A DNA stretch of 64,000 nucleotides. Origin: Nonomuraea rhodomycinica (GTDB lineage: Bacteria; Actinomycetota; Actinomycetes; Streptosporangiales; Streptosporangiaceae). The notes under the pieces were generated by a model. It ran no database searches. It worked only from the letters and a program-made list of their open reading frames with translations, and was not told the origin of the DNA. Position 1 is the first letter of the stretch; the number at the start of each line of letters is the position of its first letter. Position numbers and translations under genes: made by a program. The stretch is from contig NZ_JABWGO010000002.1 in NCBI RefSeq assembly GCF_013363995.1, positions 434,001-498,000 of the forward strand, in the 5' to 3' direction. Positions 1 to 8,212 of this stretch are shown piece after piece.

Positions 1-793
1 CGGCTACACCTACGAGCTGGTCGCGGTCGACGACTGCTCCACCGACGGCACCCTGGCCCGGCTGGAGGAGGCCGCGCCCCGCTTCCCGCACCTGAGGATC
101 CGGGCCTTCCACCGCAACGGCGGGTCGGGCACCGTGCGCCGCATCGGCACCCAGGAGGCGCGCGGCGAGATCGTCGTCTGGACCGACGCCGACATGACCT
201 ACCCCAACGAGCGCATCCCCGAGCTGGTCCAGCTCCTGGAGAAGGACGCCACGATCGACCAGGTCGTCGGCGCGCGCACCACCGAGGAGGGCTCCCACAA
301 GCTGCTGCGCGTGCCGGCCAAGTGGGTGATCCGCAAGGTGGCCGAGATGCTCGCCGGCCAGCGGATCCCCGACCTCAACTCGGGGCTGCGGGCCTTCCGC
401 AAGTCGGTGGCCCGGCCCTACCTGCGGCTGCTGCCCCCCGGGTTCTCCTGCGTCACCACGATCACGCTGTCGTTCCTGATGAACCAGCACGACGTCCACT
501 ACCTGCCGATCGAGTACGCCAAGCGGGCCGGCAAGTCGAAGTTCAGCTTCGTCTCGGACGCCTACCGCTACATCCTGCAGGTGCTGCGCATGATCATGTA
601 CTTCAACCCGTTGAAGGTGCTCATGCCGCCGGCGCTCTGGCTGGTGGCGATCGGCGCGGTCAAGGGCATCTGGGACATGGTCCACCACCCCTTCTACTTC
701 CCGGCCAACACCGTGATGATCTTCCTGTCCGGGCTGCTGATCGGCTCGGTCGCGCTGCTCGCCGACCTGATCGTGCGCTCGCGGGGCGAGTAG
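1..793 (+). CDS. Glycosyltransferase family 2, DPM1-like, 5'-truncated
   Basis: The reading frame is open from base 2, so the start lies outside the window. The visible part begins inside the GT-A fold: the nucleotide-binding DDCSTDG motif is followed by the metal-binding DADMTYP motif. This pattern is typical of polyprenyl-phosphate mannose/glucose synthases and related GT2 enzymes that transfer a sugar from an NDP-sugar to a lipid carrier. Two hydrophobic segments near the C-terminus (around MPPALWLVAIGAVKG and VMIFLSGLLIGSVALLADL) anchor it in the membrane. It ends one base before the next glycosyltransferase, so the two are probably co-transcribed. The acceptor cannot be read from the sequence. 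Confidence 0.88.
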   Translation, partial: GYTYELVAVDDCSTDGTLARLEEAAPRFPHLRIRAFHRNGGSGTVRRIGTQEARGEIVVWTDADMTYPNERIPELVQLLEKDATIDQVVGARTTEEGSHKLLRVPAKWVIRKVAEMLAGQRIPDLNSGLRAFRKSVARPYLRLLPPGFSCVTTITLSFLMNQHDVHYLPIEYAKRAGKSKFSFVSDAYRYILQVLRMIMYFNPLKVLMPPALWLVAIGAVKGIWDMVHHPFYFPANTVMIFLSGLLIGSVALLADLIVRSRGE

Positions 794-794
794 C

Positions 795-1856
795 GTGCGC
801 GTCGCGATCGTCGGCCCCACCTACCCGTACAAGGGGGGCGGCGCCCAGCACACCACCGAGCTGGCGCACCGGCTGTCCGCGCTGGGCCACGACGTGGTCA
901 TCGAGTCCTGGCGCGCCCAGTACCCGTCGTTCCTCTACCCCGGCCAGCAGACGATCTCCGCGCCCGAGGGCCGGCCGTACCCCCGGACCGAGCGCCGCCT
1001 CGACTGGCGCCGCCCCGACGGGTGGGTCGCGACCGGCCGCCGGCTACGCTCCGCCGACCTGGTCGTCCTCGCCGTGCTCAGCCCGGTGCAGGTGCCCGCC
1101 TACCTCGGCATCCTGTACGGCCTGGGCCGCCGGGCCCGCGCCGTCGCGCTGTGCCACAACGTGCTGCCCCATGAGCGCAAGCCGTACGACCGGCCGCTGA
1201 TGCGGGCGCTGCTGCGGCGGGTGGACGGCGTGCTGACGCATTCCGGGCAGCAGGCGGAGCTGGCCAGGGCGCTGACCTCCGCGCCCGTCGGCGTGGCCGG
1301 GCTGCCGCCGCACCTGCCCTCCACCCACGCCGAGCGGTCCACGACCGTGCACCGGCGGCTGCTGTTCTTCGGCATCGTCCGGCCGTACAAGGGGCTCGAC
1401 CTGCTGCTGCGCGCGCTGCCCGAGGGTGTGTCGCTGACCGTGGCGGGGGAGTTCTGGGGCGGCCTGGAGGAGACCAAGGCGCTGGTCGCCGAGCTGGGCC
1501 TGGCCGACCGGGTCGAGCTGCGGCCCGGCTACGTGGCGGCCGGGGACGTGCCGGGGCTGTTCGCCCGGGCCGACGCGCTGGTGCTGCCCTACCGCAGCGC
1601 GACCGCGAGCCAGAACGTCTGGCTCGGCCACGAGCACGGGGTTCCGGTGATCGCCACCCGGGTCGGCGCGCTGGCCGACCACGTCACCGACGGGGTGGAC
1701 GGGCTGCTGGTCGAGCCGGGAGACGCCGGGGCGCTGCGCGCGGCGATCGAGCGCTTCTACGCCTCCGGCGAGCCGGAGAGGTTGCGGTCGGGCGTCAAGG
1801 CGGTCGATCCCGAGCCGTTCTGGTCGGCGTACACCTCGGCGCTCCTGGCGCTCTGA
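795..1856 (+). CDS. Glycosyltransferase family 4 (GT-B fold)
   Basis: This 353-residue protein has a GT-B architecture. The N-terminal acceptor domain opens with VAIVGPTYPYKGGGAQHT, a glycine-rich loop. The C-terminal donor domain has FFGIVRPYKGLDLLLRAL followed by GHEHGVPVIATRVG. The last segment matches the usual EAMACGVPVIAT region of GT4 enzymes, but the first glutamate of the E-x7-E motif is not obvious, so catalysis may use a variant. GTG start at 795, one base after the upstream stop, indicates translational coupling. It presumably works with its neighbours on a cell-surface glycan. Its 3' end overlaps the convergent flippase-like gene by 100 bases. Confidence 0.85.
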   Translation: MRVAIVGPTYPYKGGGAQHTTELAHRLSALGHDVVIESWRAQYPSFLYPGQQTISAPEGRPYPRTERRLDWRRPDGWVATGRRLRSADLVVLAVLSPVQVPAYLGILYGLGRRARAVALCHNVLPHERKPYDRPLMRALLRRVDGVLTHSGQQAELARALTSAPVGVAGLPPHLPSTHAERSTTVHRRLLFFGIVRPYKGLDLLLRALPEGVSLTVAGEFWGGLEETKALVAELGLADRVELRPGYVAAGDVPGLFARADALVLPYRSATASQNVWLGHEHGVPVIATRVGALADHVTDGVDGLLVEPGDAGALRAAIERFYASGEPERLRSGVKAVDPEPFWSAYTSALLAL

Positions 1857-2716
1857 CGGCCCAGCAGGAACGCGACGCCCGCGGCGGTCACGTCGGCGAG
1901 CGTGAACACCAGTCGTGAGGCCACGGCCACGGCGAGCGCCGCCCCGGTGCCGACGACCGGCGTGAACACCAGCACCATCGCGCCCTCGCGCACCCCGACC
2001 CCGGCGGGCACGAAGAACGCCAGCAGCCCGGTGGCCCAGGCGAACGCGTAGGCCCCGGTGGCGACCAGGTACAGGTCCCAGCGGCCGACGAGCAGCCAGG
2101 TGTGCAGCCCGAACACGAACCAGCCGAGCGCCGTCCAGCCCACGGCGGCCACGACCGCGCGGCCGGGCAGCACGCTCTCCAGCGGCTCCCTGCGGGCCAG
2201 GCGCAGCGCCAGATTGAGCCCCCAGGTGAGCACCTTCGGGTGCAGGCACACGATGATCACCGGCACCAGCAGCAGGAGGTACCACGCCTGGCGCACGGCC
2301 TGCTGGGTGGCGAGCGTGGCGGCGGCGACGGACAGCGCCACACCGAGGTTGACGACCAGCGACAGCGAGATGCAGGCGAACGTCCGGCGCGGCGGGCTGC
2401 CGTGGTCGCGGCCCAGCTCCATCGTCGCGGCGTATGCCCAGACCGAGCCCGGGATGTACTTGCCGAGCTGGCCCACGAACATGATGCGGCCGGCGACCCG
2501 CAGCGGCAGCGGCGAGCCGAGCCCGGCCAGCACCCGCCGCCAGGCGAGCAGACTGCAGAACTGGCCGGCCAGCACCGCGGCGAACGCGCCGGGCAGCGCC
2601 CAGGGTGACAGGCGCGCCACGGCCGTCGTGGTCTCGTCCCAGTTGCGTGCCAGGCCGTAGCCGAGGAAACCGAGCGCGACCAGCGCGAGCACGATGCGCA
2701 GCAGGCGGCGGAGCAT
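1757..2716 (-). CDS. Flippase-like membrane protein (LPG synthase TM family)
   Basis: 319 residues with roughly seven hydrophobic helices, matching the lysylphosphatidylglycerol synthase transmembrane / UPF0104 family. Members are proposed lipid or glycolipid flippases. Landmarks are FVGQLGKYIPGSVWAY and FFVPAGVGVREGAMV, both typical of the family. The ATG at 2716 (MLRRLLRI) is chosen because the frame upstream of it is low-complexity and lacks homology signals. It is a clear paralog of the gene at 3680-4573, sharing GSPLP, FVGQLGKYIPG and VPAGxGVRE blocks, but lies on the opposite strand. The polar C-terminal tail lies within the 100-base overlap with the convergent glycosyltransferase. Substrate unknown. 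Confidence 0.82.
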   Translation of the reverse strand: MLRRLLRIVLALVALGFLGYGLARNWDETTTAVARLSPWALPGAFAAVLAGQFCSLLAWRRVLAGLGSPLPLRVAGRIMFVGQLGKYIPGSVWAYAATMELGRDHGSPPRRTFACISLSLVVNLGVALSVAAATLATQQAVRQAWYLLLLVPVIIVCLHPKVLTWGLNLALRLARREPLESVLPGRAVVAAVGWTALGWFVFGLHTWLLVGRWDLYLVATGAYAFAWATGLLAFFVPAGVGVREGAMVLVFTPVVGTGAALAVAVASRLVFTLADVTAAGVAFLLGRQSARSAEVYADQNGSGSTALTPDRNLSGSPEA

Positions 2717-2864
2717 CCGCCAAGGGTACGCGTGATCAGCACGGGCGGGTAGGGGGCGCGGGGGCGGGGGACGGGCCGCGGCGGGCCCGCGGCCGGACGC
2801 CCCGGCCCGCCCGTCGCGTCCGGACGGGCGATCGGCGGCCCAGGCGCGGGTACTGTTGGGCGTC

Positions 2865-3683
2865 GTGGGAAAGGAACGGGTCGCGCAGCTCGAGTACTCC
2901 GAGTTCCAGTCGGCGATGCTCGACGAGGCCAAGCGCAGGCGCAAGGCCGCGAAGATCATCGCGGTGCTGGAGCACTTCCACGGCCCGCTCGACGGGCTGG
3001 TCGTGGGCGACGTGGGCTGCTCGGCCGGGTTCATCGCCGACGAGCTGGCCGCGGCCGGCGCGGGCCGCACGCTGGGCGTCGACATCGACGTGCCGGGGCT
3101 GCGCAGGGCGGCCGACCGGTTCGGCGAGCGGGTGGCGTTCGTCTGCGGCGACGGCACGGCGCTGCCGTTCCCCGACGGCTCGATCGACGTGCTGGTGTTC
3201 AACCACATCTACGAGCACGTGGTCGACCCCGACGCGGTGGTCGCCGAGATGCACCGGGTGCTGTCCGACAAGGGCACGCTCTACCTGGGCCTCGGCAACC
3301 GGCTCGGCATCATGGAGCCCCACTACAAGCTGCCGTTCCTGTCCTACCTGCCGCCCGCGCTGGCCGACCGCTACGTGCGCGCCTCCGGCCGGGCCGACCA
3401 CTACTACGAGCGCTTCCGCACCCGGCGGGGGCTGCGCCGCATGCTGCGCGCCTTCCACGTGTGGGACTACACGCTCCCGGTGCTGGCCACCCCGACCCGC
3501 TTCGCCGGCTCCGAGCTGTTCCCGGGCGTGGTGGGCCGCGTGGCGCAGGCCGTGCTCGCCCGCGCGCCGCGCGCGCTGCTGCGGATGACGCTGCCGCTCG
3601 TGCCCACGTACCTGTGGGTGGCCACCAAGACGCCGCGCCGCCCGGCGGGCGCCGCGCTCCCGCAACCCCCGCAGCCGTTGTGA
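2865..3683 (+). CDS. SAM-dependent class I methyltransferase
   Basis: About 272 residues with a Rossmann-type methyltransferase core. Motif I is VGDVGCSAGFIADEL, the acidic end of beta 2 is LGVDIDVPG, and the motif around FPDGSIDVLVFNHIYEHV matches the Methyltransf_11 family (UbiE/SAM-binding). The GTG at 2865 is preferred; a TTG at 2856 would add three residues. The stop overlaps the start of the next gene (GTGA), so the two are translationally coupled. Its position between two flippase-like genes and among glycosyltransferases suggests it methylates a glycan, a lipid carrier or an intermediate of the same pathway, but the acceptor cannot be deduced. Confidence 0.85.
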   Translation: MGKERVAQLEYSEFQSAMLDEAKRRRKAAKIIAVLEHFHGPLDGLVVGDVGCSAGFIADELAAAGAGRTLGVDIDVPGLRRAADRFGERVAFVCGDGTALPFPDGSIDVLVFNHIYEHVVDPDAVVAEMHRVLSDKGTLYLGLGNRLGIMEPHYKLPFLSYLPPALADRYVRASGRADHYYERFRTRRGLRRMLRAFHVWDYTLPVLATPTRFAGSELFPGVVGRVAQAVLARAPRALLRMTLPLVPTYLWVATKTPRRPAGAALPQPPQPL

Positions 3684-4573
3684 GCACCGACGTCGGCGCC
3701 GGGCGGCGGCCGGTGGCCCGCAAGGTGGTCCGCTTCGGCTTCCTGCTGATCGCCCTCGGGTTCGGCGGCTGGGCCGTGGCCTCGCAGTGGGACTCCGTCG
3801 TGGTCGGCCTGGCCACGCTGACCTGGCCGGCGGTCGCCGGCTCGCTGGCCGGCGTGGTGGCCGCGCTGCTCGGGGCCATGCTCACCTGGCGCACCCTGCT
3901 GGCCGACCTCGGCTCGCCGCTGCCGTACCGGCCGGCGGCCAAGGTGTTCTTCGTCGGCCAGCTCGGCAAGTACATCCCCGGCGCGGTCTGGCCGGTGCTC
4001 GCCCAGATGGAGATGGGCCGCGACCTCGGCGTGCCACGGGCGCGCAGCGCCGCCGCGTTCTTCCTCATGATGCCGATCCAGCTCGCCACCGGCCTGCTCG
4101 TCAGCGCGGTGACGCTCGGCTGGGACCGCTTCGGCTGGCTGCTGCTGCTCGTGCCGGTGCTGCTGGTGCTGCTGGAGCCGAAGGTCGTCAACGGCCTGAT
4201 CGGCTTCGGGCTGCGCAAGCTCAGGCGGGAGCCGCTGGAGCGGCCGCTCTCCCGCCGGGGCATGCTGACCGCGCTCGGCTGGGCGCTGGCCGGCTGGGCG
4301 TGCTACGGCGTCCACCTGTACTTCCTGGTCCCGCGGGCGAGCCTCGTGTTCGCCGTCGGCGCGTTCGCGCTGACGTGGTGCCTGGGCATCCTGACCTTCG
4401 TCGTGCCCGCCGGCGCGGGGGTGCGCGAGGTGGCCATGGTGGCCGTGCTGTCCCCGGTCCTGGACCGCGGATCGGCCATCGCGGTGGCCCTCTGCTCCCG
4501 GGTGATCATCGTGATCGGCGATCTCATCTGCGCGGGTTTGGCGGGACTCGCCGCACGACGCGGCGACGTGTGA
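3680..4573 (+). CDS. Flippase-like membrane protein, second paralog
   Basis: 297 residues, LPG synthase TM / UPF0104 family, beginning at the GTG that overlaps the methyltransferase stop. Hydrophobic helices run the length of the protein, and the family blocks FVGQLGKYIPGAVWPV and FVVPAGAGVREVAMV are present. It closely resembles the gene at 1757-2716, suggesting duplication followed by inversion or separate recruitment. It lacks the soluble DUF2156 lysyltransferase domain, so it should act as a transporter or flippase module rather than as an aminoacyl-lipid synthase. Co-transcription with the methyltransferase is likely. Confidence 0.83.
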   Translation: MSTDVGAGRRPVARKVVRFGFLLIALGFGGWAVASQWDSVVVGLATLTWPAVAGSLAGVVAALLGAMLTWRTLLADLGSPLPYRPAAKVFFVGQLGKYIPGAVWPVLAQMEMGRDLGVPRARSAAAFFLMMPIQLATGLLVSAVTLGWDRFGWLLLLVPVLLVLLEPKVVNGLIGFGLRKLRREPLERPLSRRGMLTALGWALAGWACYGVHLYFLVPRASLVFAVGAFALTWCLGILTFVVPAGAGVREVAMVAVLSPVLDRGSAIAVALCSRVIIVIGDLICAGLAGLAARRGDV

Positions 4574-4642
4574 TTTGAGCCCCGATTTGGGGGAGGCTGG
4601 TCATAAGCTGAACCCAGAGGGGGACGCCAGGGCTCCCGCGAT

Positions 4643-4662
4643 GATCTTGAGGGGAGAAGATC
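4643..4662 (+). promoter_or_regulatory. Hairpin presenting the Shine-Dalgarno in its loop
   Basis: GATCTT (4643-4648) pairs with AAGATC (4657-4662), and the 8-base loop GAGGGGAG is the ribosome binding site for the glycosyltransferase starting at 4669. The six-pair stem would present, rather than hide, the Shine-Dalgarno. Whether it forms or matters in the cell is not known. Confidence 0.35.
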
Positions 4663-4668
4663 TTCGTA

Positions 4669-5787
4669 ATGCCTCGAGTGCTCGTCGACGCGGCGGCCGT
4701 CCCCGCGGACCGTGGCGCGCTCATCCGTTACGTGGACGGGCTGGTGGCCGCCCTCGACGCCGCCGGCGCCGACCTCGTGGTGGTCTGCCAGCGGCCCGAC
4801 GCCGGACGCTACCGCCGTCTCGCGCCCTCGGCCGACGTCCGGCCGGGCCCCGTCTCGATCACCAACCGCGCCGCCCGCCTCGCGTGGGAGCAGACCGGCC
4901 TGCCGCTGCTCGCCCGCCAGGCGGGGGCGGAGGTCATCCACGCGCCCTACTACTCGATCCCGCTGCACGCCGGGCTGCCGACGGTCGTGACCGTCCACGA
5001 CGTCACCTGGTTCACCGAACCCGAGCACCACAGCCCCGCCAAGGCGGCGTTCTTCCGCTCGGCCACCCGCACCGCCGTGCGCCACGCCGCCCGCGTCATC
5101 GTGCCGTCCAAGGCGACCCGGGACGAGATGGTGCGCGTGCTGGCCGCCGACCCCACCCGCATCGACGTCGCCTACCACGGCGTCGACCAGGCGCTGTTCC
5201 ACCCGCCGAGCGAGGAGGAGCGCCGCCGGGCGGCCGAGCGGTGCGGCCTGCACGGCCAGCCGTACGTCGCCTTCCTCGGCGCGCTCGAGCCCCGCAAGAA
5301 CGTGCCCAACCTCATCCGCGGCTTCGCCGCCGCCGTCAAGAACATCGACGAGCCGCCCGCCCTCGTGCTCGGCGGCGGCGTCCACGAGGACGACGTGGAC
5401 GCGGCCTGCCGGGAGGTCGAGGCCACGGTGAAGGTGGTGCGCCCCGGGTTCCTGCGCATGCCCGACCTCGCGGGGTTCCTCGGCGGCGCGCTCGCGGTGG
5501 CGTTCCCGTCGCGCGGCGAGGGGTTCGGGCTGCCGGTCCTGGAGGCCATGGCGTGCGGCGCGCCGGTGCTCACCACGCACCGCGCCTCGCTGCCGGAGGT
5601 GGGCGGCGACGCCGTCGCCTACACCGAGCCCGACGCCGACAGCATCGCGCTGGAGCTCGGCCGGCTGCTCGCCTCGCCCGAGCGCCGCCTGGCGCTCCAG
5701 GAGGCGGGGCTCGCGCGGGCCCGCGAGTTCACGTGGAAGGCTTCCGCCGAAGCGCATCTCGCCTCCTATCAACGCGCGGTCGAATAG
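4669..5787 (+). CDS. Glycosyltransferase family 4 (GT1-type)
   Basis: 372-residue GT-B glycosyltransferase. The C-terminal donor-binding domain carries FLGALEPRKNVPNLIRGF and the complete E-x7-E motif in GEGFGLPVLEAMACGAPV, which binds the NDP-sugar. The N-terminal part includes HAPYYSIPLHAGLPTVVTVHD, common in mannosyl- and rhamnosyl-transferases of this type. The ATG at 4669 has a purine-rich ribosome binding site (GAGGGGAG) and starts its own transcription unit 95 bases after the flippase. A predicted NDP-sugar pyrophosphorylase follows 20 bases downstream, which suggests donor supply and transfer are co-expressed. The donor could be GDP-mannose; this is inference. Confidence 0.88.
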   Translation: MPRVLVDAAAVPADRGALIRYVDGLVAALDAAGADLVVVCQRPDAGRYRRLAPSADVRPGPVSITNRAARLAWEQTGLPLLARQAGAEVIHAPYYSIPLHAGLPTVVTVHDVTWFTEPEHHSPAKAAFFRSATRTAVRHAARVIVPSKATRDEMVRVLAADPTRIDVAYHGVDQALFHPPSEEERRRAAERCGLHGQPYVAFLGALEPRKNVPNLIRGFAAAVKNIDEPPALVLGGGVHEDDVDAACREVEATVKVVRPGFLRMPDLAGFLGGALAVAFPSRGEGFGLPVLEAMACGAPVLTTHRASLPEVGGDAVAYTEPDADSIALELGRLLASPERRLALQEAGLARAREFTWKASAEAHLASYQRAVE

Positions 5788-5807
5788 TTCGGTAACCTCG
5801 CGGAGTG

Positions 5808-6899
5808 ATGGAGAGCTCTTTGCCAGACCTCGAGGCGATCCTCCTGGTCGGCGGCCAGGGCACGCGCCTGCGTCCGCTGACACTCGGCACGCCGAAGCCG
5901 TTGCTGCCGACCGCTGGGGTGCCCTTCCTGGCGCACCAGCTCGCCCGCGCCCGCTCGTTCGGGGTGCGCCGGATCGTCTTCGCGACCTCCTACAAGGCGT
6001 CGATGTTCGAGCCGGCCTTCGGTGACGGCTCCGCGTTCGGGCTCTCCCTGGAGTACATGACCGAGGAGACGCCGCTCGGCACGGGCGGCGCCATCCGCAA
6101 CGCGGCCGAGGCGCTGACCTGCGGGCCCTCCGATCCCGTGCTGGTGCTCAACGGCGACATCCTGTCGGGTCACGACATCGGCGACCAGGTGCGCACCCAT
6201 GTCTCCCGGGGCGCCTCTGTAACGCTCCATCTGACGGAGGTGGACGATCCGACGCGGTTCGGCTGCGTCCCCACCGACGACGAGGGCCGGGTCACCGCGT
6301 TCCTGGAGAAGACCCCCAATCCCGTCACCAACCGCATCAACGCGGGCTGCTACGTCTTCACCCGCTCGGTCATCGACCGCATCCCGCGCGGCGAGGTCGT
6401 CTCGGTCGAGCGCGAGACGTTCCCCGGGCTCATCGAGTCGGGCGAGCTGGTCCTCGGCTACGCCGACCGCACCTACTGGCTCGACGTCGGCACCCCGGCC
6501 GCGTTCGTGCAGGGCTCGCGCGACCTCGTGCTCGGCCGCCTGGCCTCGCCCGCGCTGCCCGGGCCTCCCGGCGAGTATCTCGCGCTCGACGGCGCGCTGG
6601 TCTCACCGGAGGCCAAGGTCAACGGCGGCTCGGCCATCGGCGCCGGCACGGTCGTCGAGGCCGGGGCCGTGGTGTCGGGCAGCGTGCTGAGCGACGGCTG
6701 CGTGGTGCACTCCGGCGCGACGGTGGTCGACTCGGCCGTCGGGCAGGGGGCGCGGGTGTGCTCGGGCGCGGTGGTGCGCGACGCCGTGATCGGCGACGGG
6801 GCCGTGGTGGGGGCGGGTAACGAGCTCCAGCACGGCGTGCGCGTGTGGCCCAACGTGGAGCTGCCCGAGCGGGCGGTCCGCTACTCCACCGACGTCTGA
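5808..6899 (+). CDS. NDP-sugar pyrophosphorylase (mannose-1-P guanylyltransferase-like)
   Basis: 363 residues in two domains. The N-terminal nucleotidyltransferase has the signature LVGGQGTRLRPLTLGTPKP, where the lysine and G-x-G-T-R bind the NTP. The product-binding region LNGDILSG and the catalytic-site region EKTPNPVTNRINAGCYVF follow. From about residue 260 the protein is a left-handed beta helix of hexapeptide repeats (GSAIGAGTVVEAGAVVSGSV and onwards). This is the layout of GDP-mannose and glucose-1-phosphate nucleotidyltransferases. ATG at 5808 is preferred over the GTG one codon earlier. With manB and a phosphomannose isomerase-like gene about 14 kb away, GDP-mannose is a reasonable guess for the product, but dTDP- or UDP-sugars are not excluded. 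Confidence 0.82.
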   Translation: MESSLPDLEAILLVGGQGTRLRPLTLGTPKPLLPTAGVPFLAHQLARARSFGVRRIVFATSYKASMFEPAFGDGSAFGLSLEYMTEETPLGTGGAIRNAAEALTCGPSDPVLVLNGDILSGHDIGDQVRTHVSRGASVTLHLTEVDDPTRFGCVPTDDEGRVTAFLEKTPNPVTNRINAGCYVFTRSVIDRIPRGEVVSVERETFPGLIESGELVLGYADRTYWLDVGTPAAFVQGSRDLVLGRLASPALPGPPGEYLALDGALVSPEAKVNGGSAIGAGTVVEAGAVVSGSVLSDGCVVHSGATVVDSAVGQGARVCSGAVVRDAVIGDGAVVGAGNELQHGVRVWPNVELPERAVRYSTDV

Positions 6900-6914
6900 G
6901 TCGCACCGGCGTCC

Positions 6915-6938
6915 GGATCCCACCGGCGCCTGGGATCC
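6915..6938 (+). terminator. Hairpin after the NDP-sugar gene
   Basis: GGATCCCA (6915-6922) and TGGGATCC (6931-6938) form a perfect 8-pair stem with an 8-base loop, 15 bases after the stop codon. There is no T-run, so termination is only suggested. Confidence 0.4.
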
Positions 6939-7080
6939 CAACGACGTCCGACGCCCACACCCAGCGCCCCGTCACCCATCCGCGCCTCGTCACCCGGCGG
7001 CGCGCCCCACGCAGTGACGCGCCCTACGCAGTGACGCGCCCTCGCTGGGGGCGCCCCCTGGCGGCGGAGGCGTGGCCTCA

Positions 7081-7205
7081 TGGGAGGGGCAGCTCGCATG
7101 AGGAGGGGCGCTGCCACGGATGGGGCGCGCTCTCGTGGAGGGGCATGCTCGCATGAGGAGGGCGCTGTCACGGCGGGGCGCGGCCTCATGAGAGGGCATG
7201 CCCGC
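7081..7205. repeat. Degenerate tandem repeat, ~54 bp unit
   Basis: A unit of about 53-55 bases occurs at 7081-7135 and again at 7136-7188, with a partial third copy from 7189. Shared cores are GCTCGCATGAGGAGGG and GGGGCGCG. Just upstream, around 7001-7040, CGCAGTGACGCGCCC is also repeated. The whole 363-base gap between the NDP-sugar gene and the AlkA-like gene (6900-7262) is low-complexity; I see the hairpin at 6915 and these repeats but no supported gene. Confidence 0.7.
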
Positions 7206-7262
7206 ACGCAGGTGAAGGCGGCGTCCGCGGCCGGGGTGGTGAGGCGGCACACTGGACGGGTG

Positions 7263-8156
7263 ATGGAGCGCAGGTGGGAGCCCGGTGGGCCGCTGGACGT
7301 CGGGCTGGCGCTGGCCCCGCACCGGCGCGGCTCCGGCGACCCCACCTGGCGGCGGACCCCCGACGGCGCCGTGTGGCGCACCTCCAGGACCCCCGACGGC
7401 CCCGGCACCCTGCGGGTGGGCCTCCACGGCGGCGCGGTGCTCGGCCGGGCCTGGGGCCCCGGGGCGGGGTGGCTGCTGGAGATGATGCCGGCCTGGGTCG
7501 GGGCCGACGACGACCTGTCCGGGTTCGCGGTGCGGCACGAGGTGCTGGCCGAGGCCGCCCGCAGGCACGCCGGGCTGCGCATCGGGCGCACCGGCCGGGT
7601 CATGGAGGCCCTGGTGCCGGCCGTGCTGGAGCAGAAGGTCGTCGGCCGCGAGGCGTGGCGGGCCTGGCGGTGGCTGCTGCACCGCCACGGCGAGCCCGCG
7701 CCGGGCCCGGCGCCCGAGGGCATGCGGGTGGTGCCCGAGCCCGAGGTGTGGCGGCAGGTCCCGTCGTGGCACTGGCACCGGGCGGGCGCCGAGGCCGTGC
7801 GCGCCCGCACCATCGCCACGGCCGCCTCGCACGCCGCCAAGCTGGAGGCCGCCGCCACCACCGAGGAGCTGGACCGGCTGCTGCGGGCGCTGCCCGGCGT
7901 CGGCGTGTGGACGTCGGCCGAGGTGCGCCAGCGGGCTTTCGGCGACCCCGACGCGCTCAGTGTGGGCGACTTCCACCTGGCCAAGCTCGTCGGCTACGCG
8001 CTGACGGGGGAGAAGACCGACGACCCGGGCATGCTGCGGCTGCTGGAGCCGTACGCCGGGCATCGGCACCGGGCCTCCGTCCTGGTCATGCTCACGGGCC
8101 TGCGCCCGCCCGCGCGCGGACCGCGGATGCCGGCCCGCGACTACCGCTCCTTCTGA
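7263..8156 (+). CDS. DNA-3-methyladenine glycosylase 2 family (AlkA-like, HhH-GPD)
   Basis: 297 residues of the HhH-GPD superfamily of base-excision repair glycosylases, which remove alkylated bases from DNA. The N-terminal part resembles the AlkA accessory fold. The helical core starts near [19 protein letters not shown]. The helix-hairpin-helix is [15 protein letters not shown] (about residues 205-220), and D236 in [10 protein letters not shown] fits the catalytic aspartate. ATG at 7263 lies immediately after the repetitive leader; the longer upstream frame is part of that repeat region. A gene of this family commonly sits next to F420 genes in this part of actinomycete chromosomes. Substrate range is unknown. 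Confidence 0.88.
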   Translation: MERRWEPGGPLDVGLALAPHRRGSGDPTWRRTPDGAVWRTSRTPDGPGTLRVGLHGGAVLGRAWGPGAGWLLEMMPAWVGADDDLSGFAVRHEVLAEAARRHAGLRIGRTGRVMEALVPAVLEQKVVGREAWRAWRWLLHRHGEPAPGPAPEGMRVVPEPEVWRQVPSWHWHRAGAEAVRARTIATAASHAAKLEAAATTEELDRLLRALPGVGVWTSAEVRQRAFGDPDALSVGDFHLAKLVGYALTGEKTDDPGMLRLLEPYAGHRHRASVLVMLTGLRPPARGPRMPARDYRSF

Positions 8157-8212
8157 CCTCTGGCGGCCCCTGGGTGCGGGGCGTGAACTCAGGCCGTCGT
8201 AGTGTGCCTCGT

